From Prado023 sp963798745 (GTDB lineage Bacteria; Actinomycetota; Actinomycetes; S36-B12; CAIYMF01): DNA of 64,000 nt. A program made the translations under genes and the position numbers. Where the stretch lies: the NCBI GenBank assembly GCA_963798745.1, contig CAWCUF010000005.1:191167-255166 (forward strand), in the 5' to 3' direction. The stretch's first letter is position 1. The number at the start of each line of letters is the position of its first letter. Shown in pieces: positions 25,097 to 33,811 of this stretch. Below the pieces are notes generated by a model. That model made no database searches. It was not told where the DNA came from and was given only the letters and a program-made list of their open reading frames with translations.

Positions 25097-25786
25097 TCAG
25101 GCGTCGTCGGCACCGATCGCCGGTGCCGGGGCAGCCGCGGCGTTGTACTCCTCGAGCCGCCACCGGGTGACCGGCTCCTCGCCGGGCGCCCCGGGCAGGT
25201 TCAACTGGCTCAGGACGCTCCACGCGCAGTTGCTGATCACGCCCAGGCCGGTCCACTGCTCGGGGGCCAGCCCCAGCAGGCCGCCGATTCCGGCGCGGAT
25301 CGCCCCGCCGTGGCTGACCACCACCAGCGTGCCGCCCGCCGGGAGGAGGGCCACGTACCGGTCCACGGCGGCGATCACCCGGGTCACCACCTCACTGCGG
25401 GCCTCGCCGGCGGGCGGACGCACGTCGTGCCCGGCGACCCACGCCAGGAACAGCGCCTCATCGCGGGCGATGATCTCCTCGCGACTGCGACCCTGCCAGT
25501 CCCCACCGTCGGTCTCGCGCAGCCCCGGATCCTGACCGACCGCCAATCCGACCAGGTCCGCGAGCACCTGTGCGGTGGCGCTGGCCCGCGCCAGATCGCT
25601 GGAGACGATCACGTCCGGGCGCATGCGCGCGATCGCGGGGGCCGCCGCGGCTGCCTGGGTCAGGCCAACCTCGTCGAGGGCCACGTCGGTGGCGCCCTGG
25701 AACCGGTTGGCCAGGTTCCATCCGGTACGACCGTGCCGCCAGAACACCACCCGCCGTCGGGGTGCGGGGTTCCAGCCCCCAGTCAC
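25097..25786 (-). CDS. Histidine phosphatase, probable glucosyl-3-phosphoglycerate phosphatase (GpgP-like)
   Basis: A 229-aa phosphoglycerate-mutase-superfamily protein with the catalytic RHG motif in VVFWRHGRTGWN (residues about 13-24), the ETDGGDWQGRSREEI region and the second catalytic histidine in VVVSHGGAIRAGI. In M. tuberculosis the gene directly after rsfS (Rv2419c) is GpgP, which removes phosphate from glucosyl-3-phosphoglycerate in methylglucose lipopolysaccharide or glucosylglycerate synthesis; the same position here suggests, but does not prove, this role. The GTG start at 25784-25786 overlaps the rsfS stop by 4 nt (GTGA). Confidence 0.85.
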   Translation of the reverse strand: MTGGWNPAPRRRVVFWRHGRTGWNLANRFQGATDVALDEVGLTQAAAAAPAIARMRPDVIVSSDLARASATAQVLADLVGLAVGQDPGLRETDGGDWQGRSREEIIARDEALFLAWVAGHDVRPPAGEARSEVVTRVIAAVDRYVALLPAGGTLVVVSHGGAIRAGIGGLLGLAPEQWTGLGVISNCAWSVLSQLNLPGAPGEEPVTRWRLEEYNAAAAPAPAIGADDA

Positions 25787-26169
25787 GGAATGGCCGTGCG
25801 CGGTGCGTGCACCTCGGCAGGCAACTCGATCAGCGGGCAGTCGCGCCAGAGCCGCTCCAACGCGTAGTGGAAGCGCTCCTCGGTCTGCTGCACGTGCACC
25901 ACGATCTCGTTGTAGTCCAGCAGGACCCAGCGGCCCTCGGACTCACCCTCCCGGCGCAGCGGCTTGACCCCGACCTTGAGCAGGGCCTCCTCGATGGCAT
26001 CCACGACCGCCCGGACGGCGCGGTCGTTGGCCGCCGAGCAGAGCAGGAACACGTCGGTGAGCACGAGGTGCCCGCTGACGTCGATGGCCACGATGTCCTC
26101 GGCGAGCTTGTCCGAGGCGGCACGCGCGGCGGCCACGGCAAGATCCACGGCATGGGGGTCAGCAGTCAC
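25783..26169 (-). CDS. rsfS: Ribosomal silencing factor RsfS
   Basis: Binds L14 of the 50S subunit and blocks subunit joining in stationary phase or starvation. The 128-aa product has the family pattern AEDIVAIDVSGHLVLTDVFL, the CSAANDRAVRAVVDAIEEAL helix and GRWVLLDYNEIVVHV near the end, the usual DUF143 layout. The start is a GTG at 26167-26169. It is coupled to the phosphatase downstream and lies 45 bp after the LCP-type gene, in the conserved nadD-LCP-rsfS order of Streptomyces-like genomes. Confidence 0.95.
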   Translation of the reverse strand: MTADPHAVDLAVAAARAASDKLAEDIVAIDVSGHLVLTDVFLLCSAANDRAVRAVVDAIEEALLKVGVKPLRREGESEGRWVLLDYNEIVVHVQQTEERFHYALERLWRDCPLIELPAEVHAPRTAIP

Positions 26170-26214
26170 GCGCGTGAGCCTACCTCGCCGCCCACCTTCG
26201 ACCCGGCCACCGGC

Positions 26215-27363
26215 TCACGGCTCGAAGTCCGCACCGAGCACGACGACCACGTCGGCGACGTTCTGCCCGCTCTCGGCCACCTGCACGTCAGCGTCGGGCA
26301 CCTCCAGCGCCGTCACGACGCGCTCCCCCAAGGCGAGCGAGGCCGTCGTGCTGTCCGCGACGATCACCTGGGTCGTGGCCTGACCGAACTCGTCGGCGTT
26401 CCCGCCGTTGATGTACACCATCCCATCGGCAACCAGCCGGTCGCGGGCTGATGCACCCAGGCCGGGCGTCCCCGCACCGTTGCGCACCAGCACGCGCGGG
26501 TTCGTATCAACCCCGGTGAGGACGGCCTGCGGGAACAGCGACTCGGTGACCGCGGCGGCGGCGTCGAGGTCGACGCGGACCACGGCCAGCGCTTCACCGG
26601 CCTCGATGTCGGTCGTCGGCAGCAAGCGGACCTGCTGCCCCCCGGCCAGGATCGCCGCGCGCATCTGCAGCAGGAACTCGGCGACCGTGGTGGTCGCCTG
26701 CGTGGTGCGCGCCGAGCCGCCCAGGGAGGTCAGCATCGCCTCGATGCGCAGCTGGTCGTCAGGCAGGCCGGAGATGGTGGCGGTCATGACTTGGGAGTTC
26801 CGTGCCATCCGGGCGGCCTCCGGCTCGTCGGGCAGCCAGGCCAGTGAGTAGGCCGCCGCCTGCGTTCCGTCGAGGACCTGGATGCCTGCCGGGACCACGA
26901 CCGTCTGCACGCCGGAGTCGGGGTCGGTCGTCGTGATGGCCCGATCGACGTCCACCGTGATGCCGCCCACGAAGTCGACCATCCCGGCCAGCGCCAGCCG
27001 CCCCAGGCTCAGGGTGCCGTCGATGCGCAGCGCGAGCAGGTCACTCAGGGCGTCCTGGGAGGCCGAGCGGTCGAGCTGTCGGGCACTCTGCCCGAGGGTC
27101 TGCTGACCGGCCCCGGGGACATCGACGATCAGTCGCGAAGCGACCAGGAGTTGCGCCGGCGGCAGGCCGCCACCGACACCGGCGATCAGGTTGTTCGCAC
27201 CGAGGTCGTCATCGTTGCGCACCTGCAGCAGCAGCGTCTGCTGCTCGGCGACCACGGTCGGAGTCGGGGTCGGTTCGGTGGGGTCCACAGGCTCTGAGGC
27301 CAGGCTGCTCAGCACGATCCAGGCAACCAGCCCGAGGCCGATCACCGCCAGCAGTCCCCACAT
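26215..27363 (-). CDS. LytR-CpsA-Psr (LCP) protein with LytR_C domain, main part (apparent frameshift upstream)
   Basis: LCP proteins attach secondary polymers such as teichoic acids or arabinogalactan to peptidoglycan. This 382-aa reading frame begins exactly in a membrane helix (MWGLLAVIGLGLVAWIVLSS), then has an LCP-like extracellular domain (NLIAGVGGGLPPAQL, MVDFVGGITVDVDRAI, LDGTQAAAYSLAW) and a C-terminal LytR_C domain (RVLVRNGAGTPGLGASARDR). The LCP core is short, with few of the conserved arginines, so ligase activity is uncertain. The in-frame codons before the ATG read PRRRGVRSRW, a typical cytoplasmic flank, so the true N-terminus probably lies in the frame annotated at 27342-27758. 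Confidence 0.8.
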   Translation of the reverse strand: MWGLLAVIGLGLVAWIVLSSLASEPVDPTEPTPTPTVVAEQQTLLLQVRNDDDLGANNLIAGVGGGLPPAQLLVASRLIVDVPGAGQQTLGQSARQLDRSASQDALSDLLALRIDGTLSLGRLALAGMVDFVGGITVDVDRAITTTDPDSGVQTVVVPAGIQVLDGTQAAAYSLAWLPDEPEAARMARNSQVMTATISGLPDDQLRIEAMLTSLGGSARTTQATTTVAEFLLQMRAAILAGGQQVRLLPTTDIEAGEALAVVRVDLDAAAAVTESLFPQAVLTGVDTNPRVLVRNGAGTPGLGASARDRLVADGMVYINGGNADEFGQATTQVIVADSTTASLALGERVVTALEVPDADVQVAESGQNVADVVVVLGADFEP

Positions 27364-27758
27364 CCACCGGGAACGGACACCGCGGCGGCGGGGTGTGGTG
27401 GTGGTGGTGGTGGTGGTGAAGCACCGGCTGCCCGACCGGGTGGCGCGGGTGCGGACGTGGACTGAGCAGCAGCCGCCGGATCGGGCCCGATCGCCGGCTC
27501 GGGACGGGTCTTCGGCTCGGGCCCGGTGGTCGATTCGGGCACGGGCGTCGGCTCAGGCTCGCTGGTCGGTTTGGACACGGTTCTCGGCTCAGGGTCGATG
27601 GCGCCAGGCGAGGCGACCAGGTCCCCTTCGGGACCTGGTGCAGGGCCAGTCGGCTGCTCGTCGGGGGCTCCTGGTCCGGCAGGTGCTTGCGGTACCCCGG
27701 GAACTACCCGCTCCTCGGGTACTTCTGGCTCCTCGGGGCGCGCGTGCTTGGGTGTCAT
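27342..27758 (-). pseudogene. N-terminal cytoplasmic part of the LCP protein, out of frame by one base
   Basis: The ATG at 27756-27758 overlaps the nadD stop (ATGA), the typical coupling in this operon. It opens a frame (MTPKHARPEEPEVPEERVV ...) rich in Pro, Glu and Thr that runs 138 aa and ends in a polyproline stretch and a nonsense tail after the CCA repeat. Adding one C to the run of four at 27390-27393 joins it to the LCP frame as PPHPRRRGVRSRWMW, giving one protein of about 520 aa. I therefore read both pieces as one gene with a single-base deletion or a sequence error. Confidence 0.75.
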
Positions 27759-28366
27759 CTGCGCCCGCCCACCGCGGCGTCGTCGGAGCGGTACAGCCCC
27801 ATCTTGGCGATGAAGCGCTCCACACCGGCCGGCACCAGGTAACTGATCGGCGCACCGTGGCCAACCCGCAGTCGGCAATCGGTCGAGGAGATCGCCAGGG
27901 CCGGGACCTCCACCACGCTGGCCGATCCCGGCGGCAGGTGTGCTGCGCTCAGGTCGTGGCCGGGACGTGTGACGCCGACCATGTGGGCCAGGTCGAGGGC
28001 CTCGTGCGCGTCGCGCCAGGTGAGGATCGCACCCAGCGCATCGGCGCCGGTGATGAAGAACAGCTCAGCGTCAGGGTACTGGCCGTGCAGGTCGCGCAGC
28101 GTGTCGACGGTGTACGTCGCGCCAGCCCGCTCGATGTCGACCCGGCTCACGGTGAACCTTGGATCGTCGGCGGTGGCGATCACGGTCATGAGGTAGCGCA
28201 GCTCCGGGTCGGTGACGTCGCGCTCGACCTTCTGCCACGGCTGACCGGTCGGCGCGAAGACGACCTCGTCGAGGCCGAACAGGTGAGCCACCTCACTGGC
28301 GGCCACGAGATGCCCGTGGTGGATGGGATCGAACGTGCCACCCATCACGCCCAGGCGCACGGCCAT
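27755..28366 (-). CDS. nadD: Nicotinate-mononucleotide adenylyltransferase
   Basis: Adenylates nicotinate mononucleotide in NAD synthesis. The 203-aa product has the nucleotidyltransferase motifs GVMGGTFDPIHHGHL at the N-terminus, FFITGADALGAILTW in the middle and the ISSTDCRLRVGHG (ISxTxxR-type) motif near residue 160. It lies between a 47-aa membrane protein and the LCP-type gene. Confidence 0.95.
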   Translation of the reverse strand: MAVRLGVMGGTFDPIHHGHLVAASEVAHLFGLDEVVFAPTGQPWQKVERDVTDPELRYLMTVIATADDPRFTVSRVDIERAGATYTVDTLRDLHGQYPDAELFFITGADALGAILTWRDAHEALDLAHMVGVTRPGHDLSAAHLPPGSASVVEVPALAISSTDCRLRVGHGAPISYLVPAGVERFIAKMGLYRSDDAAVGGRR

Positions 28367-28378
28367 CGGGCGCGCAGC

Positions 28379-28522
28379 TCAGCGATCAGGGTTGAACCGG
28401 GTGACCACGAACAGCAGGAGCAGCAGCACAGCCAGTCCGACCACCCCGAACAACCACGACGGGACGCCCGGATGGTCCTCGATGACAGCCCCCCCGGTGA
28501 GCCCGACAAGTGCGTTCACCAT
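28379..28522 (-). CDS. 47-aa single-pass membrane protein
   Basis: A small protein starting MVNALVGLTGGAVIEDHPG and ending in a hydrophobic helix (WLFGVVGLAVLLLLLFVV) and TRFNPDR. An AAGGGG-type ribosome binding site lies about 8 nt before the ATG at 28520-28522, and the stop is 12 nt before nadD. Small proteins of this kind occur upstream of nadD in other actinobacteria; function unknown. A longer in-frame reading further upstream looks non-coding. Confidence 0.7.
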   Translation of the reverse strand: MVNALVGLTGGAVIEDHPGVPSWLFGVVGLAVLLLLLFVVTRFNPDR

Positions 28523-28669
28523 TGAACTACCCCTTCCCAGCGATCCGCCCCGCGAGCCTAGCGGATTGCGCGCGCCGCGCGGACCACGCCAGCGGCGTGG
28601 GAGTCGACCCACCTGGCGCACGATCGGCGGCTCCGCGGCACCCCGGGAAGCACGCCAGCGACTGCGGGA

Positions 28670-30010
28670 TCAGGCTCTGAGGTGCCCGTCGCCAGTCACG
28701 ATGTAGGTGGTCGAGGTGAGCTCGGCGACGCCCATCGGGCCGCGTGCGTGCAGCTTCTGGGTGGAGATGCCGATCTCCGCGCCGAACCCGAACTCGCCGC
28801 CGTCGGTGAACCGCGTGGAGGCGTTGACCATCACCGCTGCCGAGTCCACACCGGAGATGAACCTTCGGGCCGCCGAGAGGTCCTCTGTGACGATGGCCTC
28901 GGTGTGCCCGCTGGACCAGGTGCGGATGTGCGCACAGGCCGCGTCGACGGAGTCCACGATCGCCGCGGCGAGGTCCAGGGAGAGGTACTCGTCTGCCCAA
29001 TCGACGTCCTGCGCCGCTGCGAAGTCGATCCCCGCTGCGGCAGCGTACGCCGCCACGGCCTCGTCGCCGTGCACGGTCACGCCCTGCTCGGCCAGCGCCG
29101 CCAGGACCACGGGAAGGAACGAATCCGCGACGTGGGCATGGACCAGCAGCGTCTCGGCGGTGTTGCAGACACTGGTCCGCTGCGTCTTGGAGTTGACGAC
29201 GATCGCGACGGCCTTGTCGAGGTCGGCAGCGGCATCGACGTAGACGTGGCAGTTGCCCACCCCGGTCTCGATCACCGGCACCGTGGAGTGGGCGACCACG
29301 CTGCGGATCAGGCCCGCGCCCCCACGCGGGATCAGCAGGTCGACCAGCCCGCGGGCGGTCATCAGCGTGTCGACCGCTGCGTGCGTGCGCCCAGGGACCA
29401 GCTGGACGGCGTCCTCGGGCACGTCGGTACCGGCCAGCGCCGTGCGCATCACCGCGACCAGCGCCGTGTTGGACTCATACGCCGACGACGACCCGCGCAG
29501 CAGGGCCGCGTTGCCGCTCTTGAGCGCCAGGCCGGCCGCATCCACCGTCACGTTGGGGCGGGCCTCGTAGACCATCGCCACCACCCCCATCGGCACGCGG
29601 ACCTGCCGGATCTCCAGGCCGTTGGGCTGGGTCCAGCCGCGGACCACCTCGCCGACCGGGTCAGGCAGGTCAGCGACCAGTTCCAGGGCGTCGGCGATGT
29701 CGGCCAGGCGCGCCTGCGTGAGGGTGAGCCGGTCCACGATGCCCGATGCAGTGCCCGCCTCGACAGCGCGCTGCACGTCGCGGGCGTTGGCGGTCAGCAC
29801 CGGCTCGGTGGAGTCGCGCAGGGCCTGGGCCATCGCCCGCAGGGCCGCGTCCTTCTGGCCGCGGTTGAGTCGGCGCAGCGCGACGGCCGCCACACGGGCC
29901 CGGCGAGCGGTGGCCAGGACGGCTTCCCGCTCAGCGGCCGTGGTCTCGGTCGACGGTTCGATGTCCGCCCCGGCGACGGGGGCAGCGGTTTCGACAGTGG
30001 CCTCAGACAT
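28670..30010 (-). CDS. proA: Gamma-glutamyl phosphate reductase
   Basis: Second step of proline synthesis: reduces gamma-glutamyl phosphate to glutamate semialdehyde with NADPH. The 446-aa aldehyde-dehydrogenase-fold protein shows MVYEARPNVTVDAAGLALKS, the nucleotide region GNAALLRGSSSAYESN, the catalytic cysteine in KTQRTSVCNTAETLLV, and FGFGAEIGISTQKLHARGP near the C-terminus. An Ala/Thr-rich leader of about 30 aa precedes the core. It follows proB on the same strand. Confidence 0.96.
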   Translation of the reverse strand: MSEATVETAAPVAGADIEPSTETTAAEREAVLATARRARVAAVALRRLNRGQKDAALRAMAQALRDSTEPVLTANARDVQRAVEAGTASGIVDRLTLTQARLADIADALELVADLPDPVGEVVRGWTQPNGLEIRQVRVPMGVVAMVYEARPNVTVDAAGLALKSGNAALLRGSSSAYESNTALVAVMRTALAGTDVPEDAVQLVPGRTHAAVDTLMTARGLVDLLIPRGGAGLIRSVVAHSTVPVIETGVGNCHVYVDAAADLDKAVAIVVNSKTQRTSVCNTAETLLVHAHVADSFLPVVLAALAEQGVTVHGDEAVAAYAAAAGIDFAAAQDVDWADEYLSLDLAAAIVDSVDAACAHIRTWSSGHTEAIVTEDLSAARRFISGVDSAAVMVNASTRFTDGGEFGFGAEIGISTQKLHARGPMGVAELTSTTYIVTGDGHLRA

Positions 30011-30098
30011 GGGCACAGGGTAGTCGAGGGGGCCGACATCAACCGGAAACGGCACAGAGGTCGGCCGGATCGTGAGCCGACCGGCCAGCTGGCCCCCT

Positions 30099-31379
30099 TC
30101 AGGTCAACAGCACCATGTCGTCACGGTGGACGACCTCGCGCTCGTACTCCGGGCCCAGCGCGACCGCCAGCTCGCGCGTGGAGCGGCCGAGCAGAGCCGG
30201 CAGTTCGCCGGCGTCGTAGGCCACCAGGCCGCGGCCGACCAGGACGCCGTCGGGCCCGAGCAGGTCGACCGGGTCCCGTGCGACGAAACCACCCACCACG
30301 TGGGTGATCCCGGCCGGCAACAGCGAGGCGCCGCGCTCGCGCAGTGCCCGGACCGCGCCCGCGTCCAGGTGGATCTGGCCCAGGCCCCCGGTGGCGTGCG
30401 CCAACCAGAGCAGCCGCGACGTGGACCGATTCGCGGTGGCATGGAAGAACGTGCCCACCGGCTCGCCGGCCAGGGCGCGGGACGCGTTGCTCGCGGAGGT
30501 GAGGACCGCGGGGATGCCTGCCTCGTTGGCGATCCGCGCCGCCTCGACCTTGGTGGTCATGCCGCCGAGCCCGACCCCGGCCGCGCCGGTGCCGCCGACC
30601 ACGACCCCCGCCAGATCCGCCGGCCCGGCGACCTGCGCTATCCGCTGGCTGCCGCCGCGCTCGGGCGGCCCGTCGTGCAGGCCATCGACATCGGAGAGCA
30701 GGACCAGCACATCCGCGCGGACGAGATGGGCCACCAGGGCTGCGAGCCGGTCGTTGTCCCCGAAGCGGATCTCCGCGGTGGCCACAGTGTCGTTCTCGTT
30801 GACGATCGGCACCACGCCCAGCTCCAGCAACCGCTCGAGCGTGCGCTGGGCGTTGCGGTAGTGGGCGCGCCGGACCAGGTCGTCGGCGGTGAGCAGCACC
30901 TGCCCGACGGTCCGGTCGTGGCGAGCGAAGGCATCGTGGTAGTGCGCCATCAGGATGCCCTGGCCGACCGAGGCAGCCGCCTGGGCGGAGGCGAGGTCAC
31001 GCGGGCGCCGGCGCAGCCCCAGCGGAGCGATCCCGGTGGCGATGGCCCCGGAGGACACGAGCACCAGTTGGGCGCCGCGATGGCCCGCCTGCGCGAGCGC
31101 ATCGACCAACTCGTGCACCCGGCTGACATCGATGCCCGCCGAGACACCCGCGAGCACCGACTCGGGGTCGATGGTGCTCGGGGTGAGCCGGCCGCTGCGC
31201 TGCGCATCGACCTGTGGACCGGGCCGGGCGACTCGCTCGCTGCCAGCAGGGTTCGAGGCAACCGCATCGCCGTCGTTGCGGGCTGGCGCCACGTCGGGGC
31301 GCACGGTCAAGGACGAGGACCCGACCTTGACCACGACGCGCTTGGCGTCGCGCAGCACGTCCCACGGTGAGGTCACCAT
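30099..31379 (-). CDS. proB: Glutamate 5-kinase with PUA domain
   Basis: First step of proline synthesis: phosphorylates glutamate. The 426-aa product has VVVKVGSSSLT at the N-terminus, LVLVSSGAIATGIAPLGL, the GVVPIVNENDTVA substrate loop, GTGAAGVGLGGMTTKVEAAR and a C-terminal PUA domain (VGRGLVAYDAGELPALLG). It is longer than the usual 365-375 aa because about 50 hydrophilic residues rich in Pro, Arg and Asp are inserted after the first strand (residues about 26-82). The ATG overlaps the obg stop by one base (TGATG). Confidence 0.94.
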   Translation of the reverse strand: MVTSPWDVLRDAKRVVVKVGSSSLTVRPDVAPARNDGDAVASNPAGSERVARPGPQVDAQRSGRLTPSTIDPESVLAGVSAGIDVSRVHELVDALAQAGHRGAQLVLVSSGAIATGIAPLGLRRRPRDLASAQAAASVGQGILMAHYHDAFARHDRTVGQVLLTADDLVRRAHYRNAQRTLERLLELGVVPIVNENDTVATAEIRFGDNDRLAALVAHLVRADVLVLLSDVDGLHDGPPERGGSQRIAQVAGPADLAGVVVGGTGAAGVGLGGMTTKVEAARIANEAGIPAVLTSASNASRALAGEPVGTFFHATANRSTSRLLWLAHATGGLGQIHLDAGAVRALRERGASLLPAGITHVVGGFVARDPVDLLGPDGVLVGRGLVAYDAGELPALLGRSTRELAVALGPEYEREVVHRDDMVLLT

Positions 31380-32947
31380 CAGCGGTCGTCCCCGCCGCCA
31401 TCGTCCCCGCCGTCGTCCGCGCCGCCGCCGCCGACCCCGTCGCCCTCAACCGAGTCGGCGGGCTCACCCGACTGCCCGCGCAGGCGCACGGGGCCGTGCC
31501 GTTTCGGCGTGCCGGGACGCTCGTCCACCGGGTCGGGCGTCCACAACGCCTCGGGCTCCTCGCCGTCCTCGAGCTGCTGCGCGGTCCGGCCGTGGATGCG
31601 TGCGGTCGGCGCCTCGATGCGCGCGTCCTGACCACGTGGGCCCGGCCCCGCCGCACGGACGGTCGGCTCCCAGTCGAAGACCACCGAGTCCTCGGGGGAA
31701 CCGATCCGCACCTCGTCGCCGCGCTGGGCGCCGAGCCGGACCAGTTCGTCCTCCACCCCGAGGCGTGCCAACCGGTCGGCGAGGTAGCCCACGGCCTCGT
31801 CGTTGGAGAAGTCGGTCTGCCGGATCCACCGCTCGGGCCGCTGCCCGCGGACCCGGAACGCCGCGCCCTCCCGCACCACCTCGAACTCCGACTCGTTGAC
31901 CGCCCGCGGGGTGATGACGATCCGCTGGGCCACCGGTTGTGCGGCAGCGCTGCGCTGCTCGGAGACGATTCGGGCCATCGCGAAGGACAGCTCGCGCAGG
32001 CCCTCGTGCGAGACCGCCGAGACCTCGAACACCGGGAACCCACGCTCCTCGAGGTCCGCGCGGACCAGTTCGGCAAGCTCACGGGCCTCGGGAATGTCGA
32101 TCTTGTTGAGCACGACCAGGCGCGGGCGGTCGGCCAGCCCGCCGTACTCGGCGAGTTCGGCCTCGATCAGATCGAGGTCCGTGAGCGGATCGCGACCCGG
32201 CTCCAGCGTGGCGCAGTCCAGGACCTGTACCAGGGCTGCGCACCGCTCGACGTGGCGCAGGAACTCCAGGCCCAGGCCCTTGCCCTGGGACGCTCCCGGG
32301 ATCAGGCCGGGCACGTCGGCGACGGTGAACACCGTGGACCCGGCGGTGACGACCCCGAGGTTGGGCACCAGGGTCGTGAACGGGTAGTCCGCGATCTTGG
32401 GCCGCGCCGAGGACATGGCCGCGATCAGCGAGGACTTGCCCGCGCTCGGGAACCCCACCAGTCCGATGTCGGCAACGGTCTTGAGTTCGAGGACGACGCT
32501 GAACTCCTCGCCGGGCTCGCCGAGCAGCGCGAATCCGGGGGCCTTGCGCCGCGACGACGCCAGCGCGGCGTTGCCCAGGCCGCCGCGGCCGCCGCGGGCG
32601 ATCACGACCGAGGCACCGGCCACGGGCAGGTCGGCCAGCAGTTCGCCATCGACGCTGATGACGGTGCCGATGGGGACGGGCAGGACCACGTCCTGGCCAT
32701 TCGCGCCGTTGCGGTGCCCACCCTGGCCGGGCACGCCGTTGGTGGCCCGGCGATGCGGCGAGTGGTGGTACTCCAGCAGGCTCGGGGTCCCGGGGTCGGC
32801 GATCAGGATCACGTCGCCGCCGCGCCCCCCGTTGCCCCCGTCCGGTCCGCCGAGCGGCTTGAACTTCTCGCTGTGCACGGAGGCGCACCCATGCCCGCCG
32901 TTGCCTGCGGTGGCGTGGATCACCACCTCATCGACGAAGGTCGCCAT
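31379..32947 (-). CDS. obg: GTPase Obg/CgtA
   Basis: Ribosome-assembly and stress GTPase. The 522-aa product has the glycine-rich Obg fold (residues 1-158), a G domain starting GLVGFPSAGKSSL with DVPGLIPGASQGKGLG and NKIDIP, and a C-terminal OCT domain, then a disordered tail ending in Gly/Asp repeats. GGAGAGGAG lies just before the ATG at 32945-32947. It sits in the usual rplU-rpmA-obg-proB order. Confidence 0.96.
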   Translation of the reverse strand: MATFVDEVVIHATAGNGGHGCASVHSEKFKPLGGPDGGNGGRGGDVILIADPGTPSLLEYHHSPHRRATNGVPGQGGHRNGANGQDVVLPVPIGTVISVDGELLADLPVAGASVVIARGGRGGLGNAALASSRRKAPGFALLGEPGEEFSVVLELKTVADIGLVGFPSAGKSSLIAAMSSARPKIADYPFTTLVPNLGVVTAGSTVFTVADVPGLIPGASQGKGLGLEFLRHVERCAALVQVLDCATLEPGRDPLTDLDLIEAELAEYGGLADRPRLVVLNKIDIPEARELAELVRADLEERGFPVFEVSAVSHEGLRELSFAMARIVSEQRSAAAQPVAQRIVITPRAVNESEFEVVREGAAFRVRGQRPERWIRQTDFSNDEAVGYLADRLARLGVEDELVRLGAQRGDEVRIGSPEDSVVFDWEPTVRAAGPGPRGQDARIEAPTARIHGRTAQQLEDGEEPEALWTPDPVDERPGTPKRHGPVRLRGQSGEPADSVEGDGVGGGGADDGGDDGGGDDR

Positions 32948-33124
32948 GGGTCTCCTCTCCTCTCCTGGTCGTGTGGTCCGTCCTGCCTCGCGATGCCCTG
33001 CGGTGCACTGGAACCCCTGCGGCCGGATCCATCGTGCCGCTCGGTGCGCGTCTCGGCCGCACCGCCTGCACAGACACAGCAGAGGCGAGCCCATCGGGCC
33101 CGCCTCTGCTGAAGTGGTCCCGCG

Positions 33125-33385
33125 TCAGGCGACCGGGACCTCCACGATGTTCACGACTCGACGACCACGCGCCGTGCCGAACTCGACCGCGCCCGCGGCC
33201 AGCGCGAACAGCGTGTCGTCGCCACCGCGTCCCACGTTGGCACCTGGGTGGAAGTGCGTGCCGCGCTGCCGGACGATGATCTCCCCGGACTTCACGACCT
33301 GGCCGCCGAAACGCTTCACGCCAAGGCGCTGAGCGTTCGAGTCGCGCCCGTTGCGCGTGCTGGATGCACCCTTCTTATGAGCCAT
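33125..33385 (-). CDS. rpmA: 50S ribosomal protein L27
   Basis: Large-subunit protein whose N-terminus reaches the peptidyl-transferase centre. The 86-aa product starts MAHKKGASSTRNGRDSNAQR and contains LGVKRFGGQVVKSGEIIVRQRGT, shown here only in part as motif ends, then TLFALAAGAVEF. No extra N-terminal peptide needs removal, unlike in Firmicutes. Lies 4 nt after rplU. Confidence 0.97.
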   Translation of the reverse strand: MAHKKGASSTRNGRDSNAQRLGVKRFGGQVVKSGEIIVRQRGTHFHPGANVGRGGDDTLFALAAGAVEFGTARGRRVVNIVEVPVA

Positions 33386-33389
33386 GAGG

Positions 33390-33704
33390 TCACTTCCCGC
33401 TCTCGATGCCGGTGACGCGCAACTGGGTGAGGGCCTGGCGGTGGCCCTGCCGCTTGCGGTAGCCGGTCTTGTTCTTGTACTTGAGGATGTCGATCTTCGG
33501 GCCCTTGGTGTGCTCGAGGACCTCGGCCGAGACAGTGACGCCGGCCAGGGTCTCGGAGTCTGAGGTGACCGTGGCACCGTCGACCAGCAGCAGCGCGGGC
33601 AGTTCTACGCTGTCGCCGGGCGCGCCGAGGACGCGGTTGGTCTCGATGACGTCGCCGACGGCGACCTTCTCCTGGCGGCCGCCGGAGCGGACAATGGCGT
33701 ACAC
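33390..33704 (-). CDS. rplU: 50S ribosomal protein L21
   Basis: 23S rRNA-binding protein. The 104-aa product starts at a GTG (VYAIVRSGGRQEKVAVGD) with AGGAG 9 nt upstream, and contains GPKIDILKYKNKTGYRKRQG and the QALTQLRVTGI end. It is the first gene of the long rplU-rpmA-obg-proBA-nadD operon. Confidence 0.97.
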   Translation of the reverse strand: MYAIVRSGGRQEKVAVGDVIETNRVLGAPGDSVELPALLLVDGATVTSDSETLAGVTVSAEVLEHTKGPKIDILKYKNKTGYRKRQGHRQALTQLRVTGIESGK

Positions 33705-33811
33705 GGGTGGCACTCCTGATTGGTTCGGGGCTGGGCGGGCCGCGCGGGCACGCACATGCGATCGGCGTTCACACGCCAGGGGCCTAGGGTACGGAGCCGA
33801 GCGGCAAACGG

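Noticed and set aside
27209..27424. Frame starting with a run of eight histidines near 27420
   Set aside because: It is the third frame of the CCA/GGT repeat in the LCP gene; no start context or homology.
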